Positions 5,515-5,622 of a stretch of 5,622 bases of DNA are shown here, in pieces. The notes under the pieces are model-generated. The model was not told the DNA's origin and ran no database searches. It saw only the letters and a list, made by a program, of their open reading frames with translations. The stretch is from Actinomycetes bacterium. GTDB taxonomy: Bacteria > Actinomycetota > Acidimicrobiia > Acidimicrobiales > Bog-793. The position numbers and the translations under genes are program-made. Position 1 is the stretch's first letter; every line of letters starts with the position of its first letter. The DNA is taken from assembly GCA_021785095.1 (NCBI GenBank), contig JAJYGM010000002.1:1-5622 (forward strand), in the 5' to 3' direction.

Positions 5515-5622
5515 CTCAGCCTGCTCGGGCCTGCATGCAGTGACCTGGTCCTCGATCCGCCGTGTTCTCGCACGGCAAGGACGCGGCCGTCGAGCAGGCA
5601 TGCTCCATCTTGTCGGCCCGGC

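Overview
This window is GC-rich, with strong G/C preference at third codon positions and GTG/TTG starts. It also carries a putative F420-type flavin/deazaflavin split-barrel protein, and three genes have a TANNNT box 6-7 nt before the start codon with no Shine-Dalgarno sequence. Together these suggest a high-GC actinobacterium (Actinomycetota). An acidimicrobial-type lineage is possible, but that is a guess from general resemblance. The layout looks chromosomal: there is no transposase, integrase, phage gene, CRISPR array, tRNA or rRNA.

From left to right there are six genes. (1) A 233-aa protein with a putative N-terminal winged helix and a long C-terminal coiled coil. It probably starts at a TTG at 137 behind a strong Shine-Dalgarno sequence, so about 136 bp of lower-GC leader precede it, including a 13-bp hairpin. 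(2) An Rrf2-family HTH fused to about 200 extra residues that resemble an SRPBCC-like domain; the whole protein lacks cysteine. (3) A 109-aa NifX/NifB-type protein (dinitrogenase FeMo-cofactor-binding fold), 85 nt downstream on the same strand with a very good RBS. (4) A MalY/PatB-type PLP-dependent C-S lyase/aminotransferase. (5) A 127-aa PPOX-class, probably F420-dependent, oxidoreductase. (6) On the minus strand and convergent with the others, a 12-helix MFS transporter.

Genes 2 and 3 probably form a regulatory pair, with a candidate operator of two abutting 8-bp palindromes just upstream of the extended -10 of gene 2. Genes 4 and 5 each have their own leaderless-type promoter, and small hairpins without U-tracts follow the stops of genes 3 and 4. 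These genes therefore look like a row of short independent transcripts rather than one operon. No pathway clearly unites all six.

The item most worth a second look is the cysteine-free Rrf2-SRPBCC fusion next to a NifX-like protein, where an Fe-S-sensing regulator appears to have exchanged its metal-cluster loop for a ligand-binding-type domain. The rest is ordinary housekeeping or accessory content. All product calls come from reading motifs by eye, without any database search.
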